Positions 33,363 to 41,667 of a DNA stretch of 52,168 nucleotides are shown in pieces. This stretch comes from Phenylobacterium sp. Root700 (GTDB taxonomy: Bacteria; Pseudomonadota; Alphaproteobacteria; Caulobacterales; Caulobacteraceae), in the NCBI RefSeq assembly GCF_001429025.1, contig NZ_LMHT01000011.1, positions 352,495 to 404,662 on the forward strand. The letters run 5' to 3'. Position numbers and translations under genes: made by a program. The notes beneath the pieces were generated by a model, which was not told where the DNA came from, searched no databases, and saw only the letters and a program-made list of their open reading frames with translations. Position 1 is the first letter of the stretch; each line of letters opens with the position of its first letter.

Positions 33363-33567
33363 AACCTGCTCCCGTAAATCAGCCCGCGGTCTCCCAGTGG
33401 CGAATGCCGGTCTCATGGTCGCTTGGCTTGCCGCCTATCTGGTCATTCCCATTGCTGTGGGAACGGTGTCGCTCGTCGTTGGGCTGCGGCTAGGAGCCTA
33501 CGATGGAAATTCCATCGACAGGGTCAGGCAGGGCCGCAGCCCCTCCCCGGGGTGTGACAGGACCTGA

Positions 33568-34968
33568 TCAACTGAATGGGTGGCGGCGGTGCCAATCAGT
33601 GACCGACTGATAACTCCAACCCGCACGGAAGAGCAGATCCTCGCGAAAGTGATCCGCCACGAACTGGAATCCGACAGGGGTCCCGTTTTCGTTCATGCCA
33701 CCCGGCAGGGTGATCGTGGGATTGCCTGTGATGTCGAACGGCATGGTGAAGCTGAACATTGCCGAGGCTAGCTCGCCGTCGGTGGCGACAGCTTTCATCT
33801 TCTCCGCTGTGGGGGTGATCACGCCCGTTGCAGGGATCAGCAACAGGTCGATCGTCTGGAATATCCCGCGTAAGCGCCCTGTGAAGTCCGCCCGGCGCAG
33901 CAACAGTCTCTGATAGTCCATCGCCGACTGCGCTCGCCCTAGATCCAGCAGGCCGGCAAGTGCTCGGCCATAGGCTTGGCGCTGCGATGGGAAGGTGTCT
34001 TCGTGAGCGACGGCGGCTTCTACGCTGCAGAGTGGTGTCCAATCAGCGACTATTTCTGTTGGGTCGGGGAAGCGGACTTCCTGGACGATGGCGCCCTGAG
34101 CCTCGCAGACTTCGATCACGCTGCGGATGACGGCCTGGTTCGGTGCATCGACACCGTCGATCACCCACCCCCTATCGATACCGATGCGAAGGCCGCTGAT
34201 GCCGGCCGCCATTTCGTTGAGATAGTCGGGTACGGGTAGGTGAACCGCTGTGGCGTCCTTGGGGTCTGGACCAGCAATCGCGGCGAGTATCGCGGCGGCG
34301 TCCGCCGCCGAACGAGCCATCGGTCCGATGTGGTCGAGAGATGCCGCTAGCTCGAAAGCGCCGAACCGGCTCACCCGCCCCCAGGTGGGCTTCAAGCCGG
34401 TCAGCCCGTTGGCGGCGGATGGGAAGCGAATGGAGCCGCCTGTGTCGGTTCCAATCGAACCGAAGCACATCCCTGCTGCTGTGGCCACGCCCGAGCCGCT
34501 TGATGACACGCCCGACCAGATGGAGGCGTTCCAAGGGTTTACGGGAGGGCGGATCTCGGGGTGGTGATCGCCGAAGGCGCCCTCGGTCTGCTGTAGTTTT
34601 CCGAGAATGATCGCGCCCGCTTCGCGTAGACGGCGGACCACAGTAGCGTCCTCGCCCGCCATGAAGGCCTTATTGAGCGGCATGCCATGGGTTGTTGGCG
34701 CATCTACAGTCCATAGGAGATCCTTCACCGCGACAGGAACGCCGTGGAGAGGGCCGCGAATCTTGCCGGACGCGATCTCTGCATCGGCCGCCGCGGCGTC
34801 GGAGAGGGCGCGTTCGGCCAGAACGGTCACATACGCATGGAGCTGGGGGTCGATGTCCGCGATGCGTTGAAGGAGGGCCTTTGTGACCTCGACCGAAGAC
34901 GTCCGCCCAGACTGGATCAGGCTGCTGACTTCAAGCAATTCGAGGTTATGTAAGCCTGTTTCTGACAT
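33568..34968 (-). CDS. Amidase (amidase-signature family)
   Basis: A 466-residue amidase-signature hydrolase that converts amides to carboxylate and ammonia. The catalytic triad is visible as Lys82 (PVAVKDLLW), Ser155 (WSGVSSSGSG) and Ser179 (GTDTGGSIRFPS). It is related to GatA but has no GatB/GatC neighbours, so a catabolic amidase is more likely. It has no signal peptide and should be cytoplasmic. An isochorismatase-type hydrolase gene lies upstream on the same strand, separated by a hairpin, so the two may be transcribed separately. About 200 bases between this gene and the AbiE-like pair hold no convincing gene. Confidence 0.93.
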   Translation of the reverse strand: MSETGLHNLELLEVSSLIQSGRTSSVEVTKALLQRIADIDPQLHAYVTVLAERALSDAAAADAEIASGKIRGPLHGVPVAVKDLLWTVDAPTTHGMPLNKAFMAGEDATVVRRLREAGAIILGKLQQTEGAFGDHHPEIRPPVNPWNASIWSGVSSSGSGVATAAGMCFGSIGTDTGGSIRFPSAANGLTGLKPTWGRVSRFGAFELAASLDHIGPMARSAADAAAILAAIAGPDPKDATAVHLPVPDYLNEMAAGISGLRIGIDRGWVIDGVDAPNQAVIRSVIEVCEAQGAIVQEVRFPDPTEIVADWTPLCSVEAAVAHEDTFPSQRQAYGRALAGLLDLGRAQSAMDYQRLLLRRADFTGRLRGIFQTIDLLLIPATGVITPTAEKMKAVATDGELASAMFSFTMPFDITGNPTITLPGGMNENGTPVGFQFVADHFREDLLFRAGWSYQSVTDWHRRHPFS

Positions 34969-34989
34969 CGACCTTTGCCTCTACGAAGA

Positions 34990-35015
34990 AGGGGCGACCA
35001 TGAGCGGTCGCCCCT
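34990..35015 (-). terminator. Perfect 10-bp hairpin between the hydrolase and amidase genes
   Basis: AGGGGCGACC pairs with GGTCGCCCCT around the loop ATGAGC. On the minus strand TCTTCG follows. It probably ends the isochorismatase-type transcript. A second, weaker hairpin (GCAACCGACC with one mismatch) lies near 35038-35071. Confidence 0.6.
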
Positions 35016-35150
35016 ATCATGATTGAACTTAGCCGGAGCAACCGACCAAAACTTGCCGGAAAGGGTTGGTTGCTTGGCCCACAGACTCATCGCGCGGGGA
35101 AGGTCGCAACCAGTCGGTCGCGGTTGTTTTTATGGGCGGCTTGGATCTAT

Positions 35151-35696
35151 TCAGCGGACAAGTTCTTCGGTGCTCACCACCGCGCCATGCGCAAAGGCGA
35201 TCGCCGCCATGTTCGCGGCATGGACCTGCGCCGCCGGCACCGCCTGCCCATTGAATTCGAGATCCATCGTGGCGCACGCGTCGTGCACCACAGTCGTCTT
35301 GTACCCGAGGTCAGACGCGGCCCGGCTGGTTGCGGCCACGCACATGTGACTCATGGCGCCCACAATGACCACTTCTTGAGCGTCTTGCGCTTTCAAGATC
35401 TGCTCCAAGTCCGTCTCGCGGAAGGCGTTGGGATAGTTCTTAACGATGACGCGCTCGCCGGTGGCCGGCGCGACGTCGGAAATGATCTGGACGCCCTCAG
35501 AACCGGGCGTGAAAACAGGAGCGTTTGCAGCAGGCGTCTCATGACGGATGTGCACGATCAGATCACCGCTCCCGCGAGCAGCAGCGATCACCTTGGCTGC
35601 GTTCTGGACGGCTTGGCCAATGCCGACGAGCGGCAGCTTGCCGGAGGAAAGGTACTCGTTCTGCAGGTCGACAACGACCACTGCGCGCTTGCTCAT
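35151..35696 (-). CDS. Isochorismatase-family cysteine hydrolase
   Basis: A 181-residue cytoplasmic cysteine hydrolase of the isochorismatase-like group (nicotinamidase, carbamoylsarcosine and N-carbamoyl amidohydrolases, isochorismatase). The triad is Asp10 (VVVVDLQNEY), Lys86 (VIVKNYPNAF) and Cys119 (GAMSHMCVAAT), with a cis-peptide segment VGAMSHM. It is divergent from a GlxA-type AraC regulator, which typically controls such a hydrolase. Together with the amidase this indicates use of an amide or a similar C-N compound. Substrate not assignable. Confidence 0.9.
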   Translation of the reverse strand: MSKRAVVVVDLQNEYLSSGKLPLVGIGQAVQNAAKVIAAARGSGDLIVHIRHETPAANAPVFTPGSEGVQIISDVAPATGERVIVKNYPNAFRETDLEQILKAQDAQEVVIVGAMSHMCVAATSRAASDLGYKTTVVHDACATMDLEFNGQAVPAAQVHAANMAAIAFAHGAVVSTEELVR

Positions 35697-35791
35697 CTGA
35701 TGGACCTCAAGGCTTGAGAAGTCGTCTTGGTTAGCGCGATCAATGCTCCTACATCAGTGGCGCTACTGACATTTTTCGGGGCAAGAACGAC

Positions 35792-36778
35792 ATGGCTGGC
35801 CAACCTCCTGAAATCGGTCTGGTGATCTATCCCGGTGTACAGATGGCTGCCGTGCTCGGGATGACGGATCTGCTGCAGGTTGCTGTTGATCTTGCCCGCC
35901 AGGATGGGCGTGAGCCTACTTTGCGGGTGAGCCACTGGAGCAGGTCGGGGGCCAAACAGGCGCTGCGGCGCGAATTCGACACTGCTGACGGCGCCTCGGG
36001 AGACGCCACTGTGCTTCTCCTGCCGCCTGCGCTCGGCAAGCCGATGGAGCGCCAATGTGCCGCTGAGTATGCCCCTTGGCTGAAGCAACAATACGACAAC
36101 GGCGTCATTCTGGGCTCTGTCTGCGCCGGTGCGTTCATGCTTGGAGAAACCGGGCTGCTGAATGGGCGTACGGTCACCACGCACTGGAGCTTCGAACCGC
36201 AGTTTCGGAGCCGCTTTCCGGCCGCCCGGCTCGACACCGATCGGCTGATCATCGATGACGGAGACATCATCACAGCAGGCGGCGTCATGGCCTGGATCGA
36301 CGTGGCGCTGAAGTTGGTCGATCGCTTTCTCGGCCCTAAGGTCATGCTCGAGACCGCCCGAGTGCTTTTGGTGGACCCGCCAGGCCGCGAGCAGAGCTAC
36401 TACAGTTCGTTCTCGCCAATTCTGTCTCACGGTGATGCGCGAGTTCTGAAGGTCCAGCACTGGCTGCAGGCTACGGCCGCCCGTGAGGCGGATCTGAAGA
36501 CGCTGGCTGCCGAAGCCGGCCTTGAGCCGCGCACCTTTCTTCGCCGATTCCAAAAAGCGACCGGCTACACCACGACGGAGTATGTGCAGCGGCTGAAGGT
36601 CGGCAAAGCGCGCGAGCTGCTTCAGTTCGCCAATCTCTCTGCGGACTCCATCGCATGGGAGGTCGGTTACTCCGACCCGGGCGCATTTCGGAAGGTCTTC
36701 ACGAAACTCGTCGGCCTGACGCCTGGGCAGTACCGCCGCCGGTTTCGCGTCGACGCCAAGGCTGTAGAGACCGCCTAG
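35792..36778 (+). CDS. GlxA-type transcriptional regulator (DJ-1/PfpI domain plus AraC HTH)
   Basis: A 328-residue regulator. Residues about 10-190 form a DJ-1/PfpI amidotransferase-like domain with the cysteine nucleophile position in GSVCAGAFML, then TVTTHWSFEPQ. Residues about 225-320 form a double AraC helix-turn-helix (LKTLAAEAGLEPRTFLRRFQ and SIAWEVGYSDPGAFRKVF). Such proteins sense amide or amine metabolites and activate nearby catabolic genes. It is divergent from the isochorismatase-type hydrolase and probably controls it. Confidence 0.92.
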   Translation: MAGQPPEIGLVIYPGVQMAAVLGMTDLLQVAVDLARQDGREPTLRVSHWSRSGAKQALRREFDTADGASGDATVLLLPPALGKPMERQCAAEYAPWLKQQYDNGVILGSVCAGAFMLGETGLLNGRTVTTHWSFEPQFRSRFPAARLDTDRLIIDDGDIITAGGVMAWIDVALKLVDRFLGPKVMLETARVLLVDPPGREQSYYSSFSPILSHGDARVLKVQHWLQATAAREADLKTLAAEAGLEPRTFLRRFQKATGYTTTEYVQRLKVGKARELLQFANLSADSIAWEVGYSDPGAFRKVFTKLVGLTPGQYRRRFRVDAKAVETA

Positions 36779-36803
36779 CGACTGCGAGTTGGTCCGAAGG
36801 CGA

Positions 36804-36861
36804 CCTCCCCCAATTCCGACGCAGCATAGCCGTCGATGGCCCGAACGGGGGAGGGCCTTTT
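36804..36861. terminator. Terminator region between convergent glxA-type and TonB receptor genes
   Basis: GGCCC (36838) pairs with GGGCC around a 10-base loop and is followed by TTTT (36858-36861), a factor-independent terminator for the plus strand. A larger stem CCTCCCCC (36804)/GGGGGAGG (36847) could serve the minus strand. Confidence 0.6.
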
Positions 36862-36881
36862 AGACATCGAGATCTAGAGCG

Positions 36882-39095
36882 CTAGAATTTGGCTCCTATA
36901 GAGATCCCATACGTTCTCGGTGTGCCGAGCTGGTTGTAATCGAAGCCCCAGTTGTTGAGCAGATCGATGCGCGACGTGAAGTACTTCTCATTCGCGGCGT
37001 TCTTGATCCACGCCGAGGCGTTCCAGCGACCATCCGTTGTCTCATAGCTGATGTGTCCCGACAGCAGCGCGTAGCCGTCCTGCCTGAGCCTCGGAATGTT
37101 GATCACTTCGAAGTACTGGCTCGATTGATAGGCCACTTCCGGGTGTAGCGAGAGCTTGCCATTCTCGTTTTCGAAGATGGTGAGGTCGAGCCCCAGATTG
37201 GCCGAGACTTCTGGCGCATTGGACAGCTTGTTGCCGCTGACATCGACGCCGCTGACCGTACCTTCTCGGATTTCGGTCGATAGCAGGCCCAGGCCGGCGC
37301 GCAGGCTGAAGCTCTCGTTCACGTATGCCGACAGTTCCGCCTCGCCGCCATAGATGCGAGACTTCGGGATGTTGAGTAGCTGTTGGCGCGCGGTGGCCGC
37401 GTCGATGTTCAGAAACTGCTGATTGCGATAGTCGTAGTAGAAGGCGGCCATGTTCAGCGTCACTCGGCGATCGGCGAACTGCGTCTTCGCACCCACCTCG
37501 TACGAAGTGACCTTCTCGGCCTTGGCTACAGTGATTTCGCTGGGGTCGAAGAAAGCCTGTGCGTTGAAGCTCGGCGCACGATAGCCGGTGCTGATGGTCG
37601 CGTAGACCATCTTGTTCGACGACAGCTTATAGTCGACCCCGATCTTGCCCGACAGGTTTTTGGCCGAGTACTCAAGGTTCGTCGGCGGGATGAGGTTCGT
37701 GATCAGGACGCCGTCGGCGCCATAGGCGTCGGACTGGTAGTCGGCCTGCTCGCCTTCGTCGCGGGTGTAGCGCAGTCCGCCGCGAAGCGTCAGGTTCTCA
37801 TCGAGCTCATACTTCACGTCGGTGTAAAGTGCGTAGCTTTTCTTGGTTTGATAGAACTGGTTCGTGAGCTGGCAAGCTGCGACAAAACCACTGTCGACGC
37901 AGTCGTTGTAATCGATGGCGCCGTCACCGTTGACGTCGAGCTCGTTCATCATTTTCAGGACGTTGTTGTTGAACACCTTCTCACGATTGAAATAGGCCCC
38001 GAGGATAAAGTCGAACGGACCGCCGGTGTCGCTGGTCAGGCGCAGATCCTGAGCGAACTGACTGGCCCGATCGCCGTAGGTGATTTCCAGCTCACTGGTC
38101 GCTTTCCCGTCGGTGTCCTCTACGAAGTGAAGCGTTCCTTTGTCCCAGGAGGTGATGCTCGTCAAAGTCAGGGTGTCGGAAACGTCGACGTCGGCGTGGA
38201 GCGCAAGGGACCAAGTCCGCGCCCGGCGGCGATCGGGAATGTTCGAGGCGACTTCCCAAGTGTCGAGCCCGGGCCGATTGGTCGCTTCCGGGGTCGCGTA
38301 GATCCCGTAGTTCTGCGGGTTTTGGAGGCTTGTCGACCCAACAAGCTTCAGGTGGACGCCGTCGGCCGGCTCGTAGTTGAGGGTCGCGCGCACGCCGTAT
38401 TCGCGAACTTCGTTGAGGTCCCGGATGCCAGGGGTCACGCTCTCGAACCAGCCGTCCGCGCGGCTATAGGTGCCGGCTAACCGCAGAGCGGCGTCCTCCC
38501 CTAGCGGCAGGTTGACGGCGCCGTTCAGATCGACGCGGTTGTAGTTGCCATACCCCGCACTAACGTAGCCGCTGGTCTCGCCCAGCTTGGCGTCGCGGCT
38601 GATGAGATTGACTGCGCCGCCAGTCGTGTTCTTGCCATAGAGCGTCCCCTGGGGGCCCCGCAGCACTTCAACACGCTCGAGGTCGTACATCGCCACGCCG
38701 AGCAAGGCGAAGTTGCCCTTGTAGACCTCGTCATAATAGGTCGCGACCGGGCTCGCCTGGCTGAGCGAGTAGTCCGACATCGAGACGCCGCGAACCGCGA
38801 AGATCGGGGTGTTGGCACCCACAGTCGAGCTCAGCTGGAGGTTGGGAATCCTGCTGACCAGCGCATCGACGCTGTCGATGCGGGACTTGGCCAGTGAATC
38901 GCCAGTGATCGCGGAGACAGAGATCGGGACCGACTGGAGGTTTTCCGAGCGCTTGGCCGCCGTGACGATCACCTCCTCGACGAAAGCGCCGCCTGCCTCG
39001 GGCGACGTCTGCGCTCCTGCAGACGTCGCGTAGAGCATGGCGGCCAGAGCCGCATTGGAAAGCAAGAATTTACGAGTATTCGACCGATTATACAT
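36882..39095 (-). CDS. TonB-dependent outer membrane receptor
   Basis: A 737-residue receptor with signal sequence ending SAGAQ, a TonB box EEVIVTAAKR, plug segments VATYYDEVYKGN and VEVLRGPQGTLYGKNTTGGAVNL, and the C-terminal barrel signature ending in Phe. AGGGGGACT precedes the ATG. It lies 23 bases downstream of the cytochrome c gene, so it is probably the last gene of the amine dehydrogenase operon or its companion. That would link it to uptake of the amine, of copper or iron needed for the cytochromes, or of a related aromatic compound; the sequence does not decide. Confidence 0.93.
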   Translation of the reverse strand: MYNRSNTRKFLLSNAALAAMLYATSAGAQTSPEAGGAFVEEVIVTAAKRSENLQSVPISVSAITGDSLAKSRIDSVDALVSRIPNLQLSSTVGANTPIFAVRGVSMSDYSLSQASPVATYYDEVYKGNFALLGVAMYDLERVEVLRGPQGTLYGKNTTGGAVNLISRDAKLGETSGYVSAGYGNYNRVDLNGAVNLPLGEDAALRLAGTYSRADGWFESVTPGIRDLNEVREYGVRATLNYEPADGVHLKLVGSTSLQNPQNYGIYATPEATNRPGLDTWEVASNIPDRRRARTWSLALHADVDVSDTLTLTSITSWDKGTLHFVEDTDGKATSELEITYGDRASQFAQDLRLTSDTGGPFDFILGAYFNREKVFNNNVLKMMNELDVNGDGAIDYNDCVDSGFVAACQLTNQFYQTKKSYALYTDVKYELDENLTLRGGLRYTRDEGEQADYQSDAYGADGVLITNLIPPTNLEYSAKNLSGKIGVDYKLSSNKMVYATISTGYRAPSFNAQAFFDPSEITVAKAEKVTSYEVGAKTQFADRRVTLNMAAFYYDYRNQQFLNIDAATARQQLLNIPKSRIYGGEAELSAYVNESFSLRAGLGLLSTEIREGTVSGVDVSGNKLSNAPEVSANLGLDLTIFENENGKLSLHPEVAYQSSQYFEVINIPRLRQDGYALLSGHISYETTDGRWNASAWIKNAANEKYFTSRIDLLNNWGFDYNQLGTPRTYGISIGAKF

Positions 39096-39118
39096 TAGTC
39101 CCCCTTATGTGTCGGTGG

Positions 39119-39589
39119 TCATTTTTGGTTGTGCTTGGCAGCGGACAACTCCTCGATTGCGGCAACCAAGGCGTCGCGAGCAGGCATTCGCTCTAATCGA
39201 AAGGGGCGTTTTCGTAGTCTGCCGACTTCCGATGCTGTGTAGGGTGTGAAGTCACGCGGCACGTTTGCGCCGTCGAACTGAAAGAGCGTCCAGTTCAGAA
39301 GTTCGGCGAGCCGGTCATCTTTGAGGTCTGTTGAAGCGACGCCGGGGACGCGAACAAGAAATTCGCGACCGCCAGGCACGGAAAGAAAGCGCGCGACCTC
39401 GTTCTTCAGTGGCGGCGTGTTTGTGGTGTTCCCCATCCCGTCCGGCTGGTGGCACCCCTGGCACTTGAGCATGTAGTCGATGCGCGCCCGGGCCGGATTG
39501 GCGACGCCAGGCTCCTGCCCAGCGGCCGAGCTGGCCGTGATCGCCAGGGCGGCGCCCGCCAGGGACAGGATGCGCTTCGCCAACCTCAT
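39119..39589 (-). CDS. Monoheme c-type cytochrome
   Basis: A 156-residue exported cytochrome c. The signal peptide ends SAAGQ near residue 25 and the heme site is CQGCH (Cys43, Cys46, His47). It has a single heme motif and the segment GGREFLVRVPGVA also found in small quinoprotein-associated cytochromes. Its ATG overlaps the stop of the preceding cytochrome gene by four bases. It probably accepts electrons from the amine dehydrogenase, directly or through the second cytochrome. Confidence 0.88.
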   Translation of the reverse strand: MRLAKRILSLAGAALAITASSAAGQEPGVANPARARIDYMLKCQGCHQPDGMGNTTNTPPLKNEVARFLSVPGGREFLVRVPGVASTDLKDDRLAELLNWTLFQFDGANVPRDFTPYTASEVGRLRKRPFRLERMPARDALVAAIEELSAAKHNQK

Positions 39590-40059
39590 TTTGCGCCGCT
39601 GAGGTACGCATGGAGTTTTGCGACGGCGGCGCCATTGAGATCGGCGGACGATGCCCGATGCTTGGCGACCTCAACCTCGGTGAAGAGGCGGAACGCCGGG
39701 CCGGTCGTTGCGATCGAGGCGCCGACATGGTTCAGAACCGCCGCGACTGAGGCGTCGTTCAGGCCCGACTGAGCGGGCATAAAACCGCGATACGGTTTGC
39801 CCTCGACGGTCAGGGGCCCGGCCACGCCGCGGGTCACCACCGCCACCAGATAACGACGCCCATCTGGCTTGGCGGCCATCTGTCGAAAATCGAGACTCAG
39901 CGGTGGGTAGGCGCCCGGAACGCCTTTACCTGTGGCGGTGTGACAGGCCGCGCACCGGTTGTAGATAGCCGCGCCGTCTACCGATTGCGCGGCCGCCGAG
40001 CAGGCGGACGCCGTTAGGACGGCCGCGCTCGCTGCTAGGAACAAGGCGCGCATCGTCAT
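39586..40059 (-). CDS. Monoheme c-type cytochrome
   Basis: A 157-residue exported cytochrome c with signal peptide ending SAAAQ and heme site CAACH (Cys36, Cys39, His40). Similar layout to the next gene, suggesting duplication. ATG at 40059 overlaps the light-chain stop (ATGA), which fixes the start; a longer open frame upstream runs through the light-chain gene and is not credible. Its place resembles orf-2 of the Alcaligenes aau cluster, which encodes a small monoheme cytochrome next to aromatic amine dehydrogenase. Confidence 0.88.
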   Translation of the reverse strand: MTMRALFLAASAAVLTASACSAAAQSVDGAAIYNRCAACHTATGKGVPGAYPPLSLDFRQMAAKPDGRRYLVAVVTRGVAGPLTVEGKPYRGFMPAQSGLNDASVAAVLNHVGASIATTGPAFRLFTEVEVAKHRASSADLNGAAVAKLHAYLSGAK

Positions 40060-40589
40060 GGCTCGATCGCCACGCCGATGATCGCGGCCGCCGAGCAGTG
40101 ATAGATGCTGCTCTCGGTGCCCAGACACCAATTGTAGTCGTTGTTCGACTGGGGTCGGACCTGAGGTCGATCGCCTTCGCTGCGGTGGCAGGAACACTGA
40201 CCGCAGGACGACGTGCCGCAACAGTCGTTGTAGCTGATCACATAGGCTCGCCCGTCGGAGGGATTGGTGCAGGTGCCGATCCAGGTGATCGGCGACATCT
40301 CAGTTCCCGGGGGGCAGGTGCTCACCGACCCGCCGCAGCATGAGCACAAGAAGCCGTCGATCGCGCAGTACCGCCAGTAGTCGCAGCTGGTGGGATCGCC
40401 CGGATCCTCGGCGACCCGTGCGGCGCGTTTAGGTTCGGCCGCGGCGGCCCGGGACACCGGCAGCGCCGGAACCGCCACAGCGCCGGCCAAGGCCGCGCCC
40501 AACCAGGCGAGTGAACTGCGCCGCGATGTTGTCCGCGCCAGGTGGCGGGAGAAGCCTTCCGTGAGTTTATCGAGACCAGACATGGTCAT
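40056..40589 (-). CDS. mauA: TTQ amine dehydrogenase light chain (MauA/AauA type)
   Basis: A 177-residue light chain that carries the tryptophan tryptophylquinone cofactor. It has a long signal with a twin-arginine-like SRRSSLAWLG, and a cysteine-rich mature part with 14 or so cysteines for the conserved disulfides. Trp103 (ITWIGTC) and Trp154 (DYNWCLG) are 51 residues apart, exactly as Trp57 and Trp108 in methylamine dehydrogenase. Asp122 (YNDCCG) and Asp78 (CAIDG) fall at the positions of the catalytic Asp76 and the biosynthetic Asp32. All TTQ residues are therefore present. The enzyme oxidises primary amines to aldehyde and ammonia in the periplasm. The B-E-D-A order without mauFGLMN nearby points to the aromatic amine dehydrogenase type. 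Confidence 0.93.
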   Translation of the reverse strand: MTMSGLDKLTEGFSRHLARTTSRRSSLAWLGAALAGAVAVPALPVSRAAAAEPKRAARVAEDPGDPTSCDYWRYCAIDGFLCSCCGGSVSTCPPGTEMSPITWIGTCTNPSDGRAYVISYNDCCGTSSCGQCSCHRSEGDRPQVRPQSNNDYNWCLGTESSIYHCSAAAIIGVAIEP

Positions 40590-41179
40590 GCCGCCCCATT
40601 TCGTTTGGCTAGAAATTCCTGGAGCGAGGCGACGCCGCGCTCCTTCGCCTCGAAGAGGCTTTCGAGATGCTCGCGGCTGTTGATCAGGCCGAGCGAGGCG
40701 ACCTTGCCACCCTCGTCGAGCAGAACCCCGTAGGGGAGCTTGGAGACGCCGAAGGCCCGCCCTAGGGCCTCGGACAGGAGTAGAGGAAGGCGCCCGAGGC
40801 CATGTTCAACGGCCAGCCTGCGGTAAGCAGCGGCATCCCCATCGCCGGCCAGCACGACGTCGAGCCAGTCGCGTTCGGCCTCGGCCGACGAGCGCAGAAC
40901 CGGCAGCAGGCTCTTGCAGACCGGACAGTCGGGTGAGGCGAAGAAGACCAGCTGACTGCGACCTGAACGCTTGCCGCCGACTACGACCGTTTCGCCGTCG
41001 ATCGCCTTCAGTTCCAACGGCGTCGGCGTGTCGCCGACTCGAACATTTTGGTGGAGGGTGAGGGCGCCGGCGGGGGCGATGCGTTCGTGGAGAACGCCGA
41101 CCTGCCGTGCCAGCGCGGCGATGAGCACCGCCTGGATCACGACAGCGGCCCACAGCAATACCTGTGAGGTCAGGATCAT
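40586..41179 (-). CDS. mauD: MauD-like thioredoxin-fold maturation protein
   Basis: A 197-residue membrane-anchored thioredoxin-like protein. One N-terminal membrane helix (residues about 5-25) precedes a periplasmic thioredoxin domain with CPVC (Cys85-Cys88) in FFASPDCPVCKSLLP. MauD is required for forming or stabilising the many disulfides of the light chain. ATG at 41179 overlaps the mauE-like stop codon; the longer upstream frame lies in mauE and is rejected. Its own stop overlaps the light-chain start by four bases. Confidence 0.9.
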   Translation of the reverse strand: MILTSQVLLWAAVVIQAVLIAALARQVGVLHERIAPAGALTLHQNVRVGDTPTPLELKAIDGETVVVGGKRSGRSQLVFFASPDCPVCKSLLPVLRSSAEAERDWLDVVLAGDGDAAAYRRLAVEHGLGRLPLLLSEALGRAFGVSKLPYGVLLDEGGKVASLGLINSREHLESLFEAKERGVASLQEFLAKRNGAA

Positions 41180-41667
41180 TGTCCGGTCCTTGCGAAGACT
41201 TTGATGGAGGCGAGCTCGCCAACGGCGAACCACAGGGCGAGGAAGCCTGCGACAGCGAAGAGCGTGTCGATCGACCACGTTCCGATAGGCGCGGCGGCGA
41301 CAGCGAGCGCGAGGGCGGCCAGTGCGGCCGGACGAAGGATCGCAATCTTGTCGACCGGCTTGGGACGTTCGGCGAAATAGCACCCACAGTCGATGACCGC
41401 GCCGTGACGAGCGGCGAGCGCAAGGCTGTAAGCGCCCCAGACGGCGGCGCCGGCTAGGGCGCCGCCGACGCGCACCTGCGGCATCAGCAGAGCTATGGCC
41501 GCCAACGCCTCGACTGAGCCGGCGATCGCCAGGAGCAGCTCGCCCCAGCCCGGCTTCACGCCGGCCAGTTTAGCTGTCGCAGGGCCGAGCCTGCGCCAGT
41601 CGATCACCTTGTGCGCCGCCGAGGACGCCAGGATCGCGGCCAGGAAGATCGTGACGGAAAGCATCAC
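41176..41667 (-). CDS. mauE: MauE-like integral membrane maturation protein
   Basis: A 163-residue protein with about four membrane helices, and the cysteine pair in IDCGCYF in the loop after helix 3. MauE is a DoxX/VKOR-like membrane protein needed, with MauD, for disulfide formation in the light chain. GTG at 41667 overlaps the heavy-chain stop (GTGA); ATG at 41664 is the next codon. It is tightly coupled to mauD downstream. Confidence 0.88.
   Translation of the reverse strand: MMLSVTIFLAAILASSAAHKVIDWRRLGPATAKLAGVKPGWGELLLAIAGSVEALAAIALLMPQVRVGGALAGAAVWGAYSLALAARHGAVIDCGCYFAERPKPVDKIAILRPAALAALALAVAAAPIGTWSIDTLFAVAGFLALWFAVGELASIKVFARTGQ

Noticed and set aside
33415..33567. 50-codon frame with one hydrophobic helix after the nucleotidyltransferase gene
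   Set aside because: No ribosome-binding site and no recognisable family; a small membrane protein cannot be excluded but is not supported.
33568..34968. GatA subunit of Glu-tRNA amidotransferase
   Set aside because: The triad is that of the amidase family in general; no gatB or gatC is adjacent and the neighbours are catabolic.
36804..36811. Another copy of the CCCCTC-type LuxR motif
   Set aside because: It lies between convergent 3' ends and forms a stem with 36847-36854, so a terminator is the better explanation.
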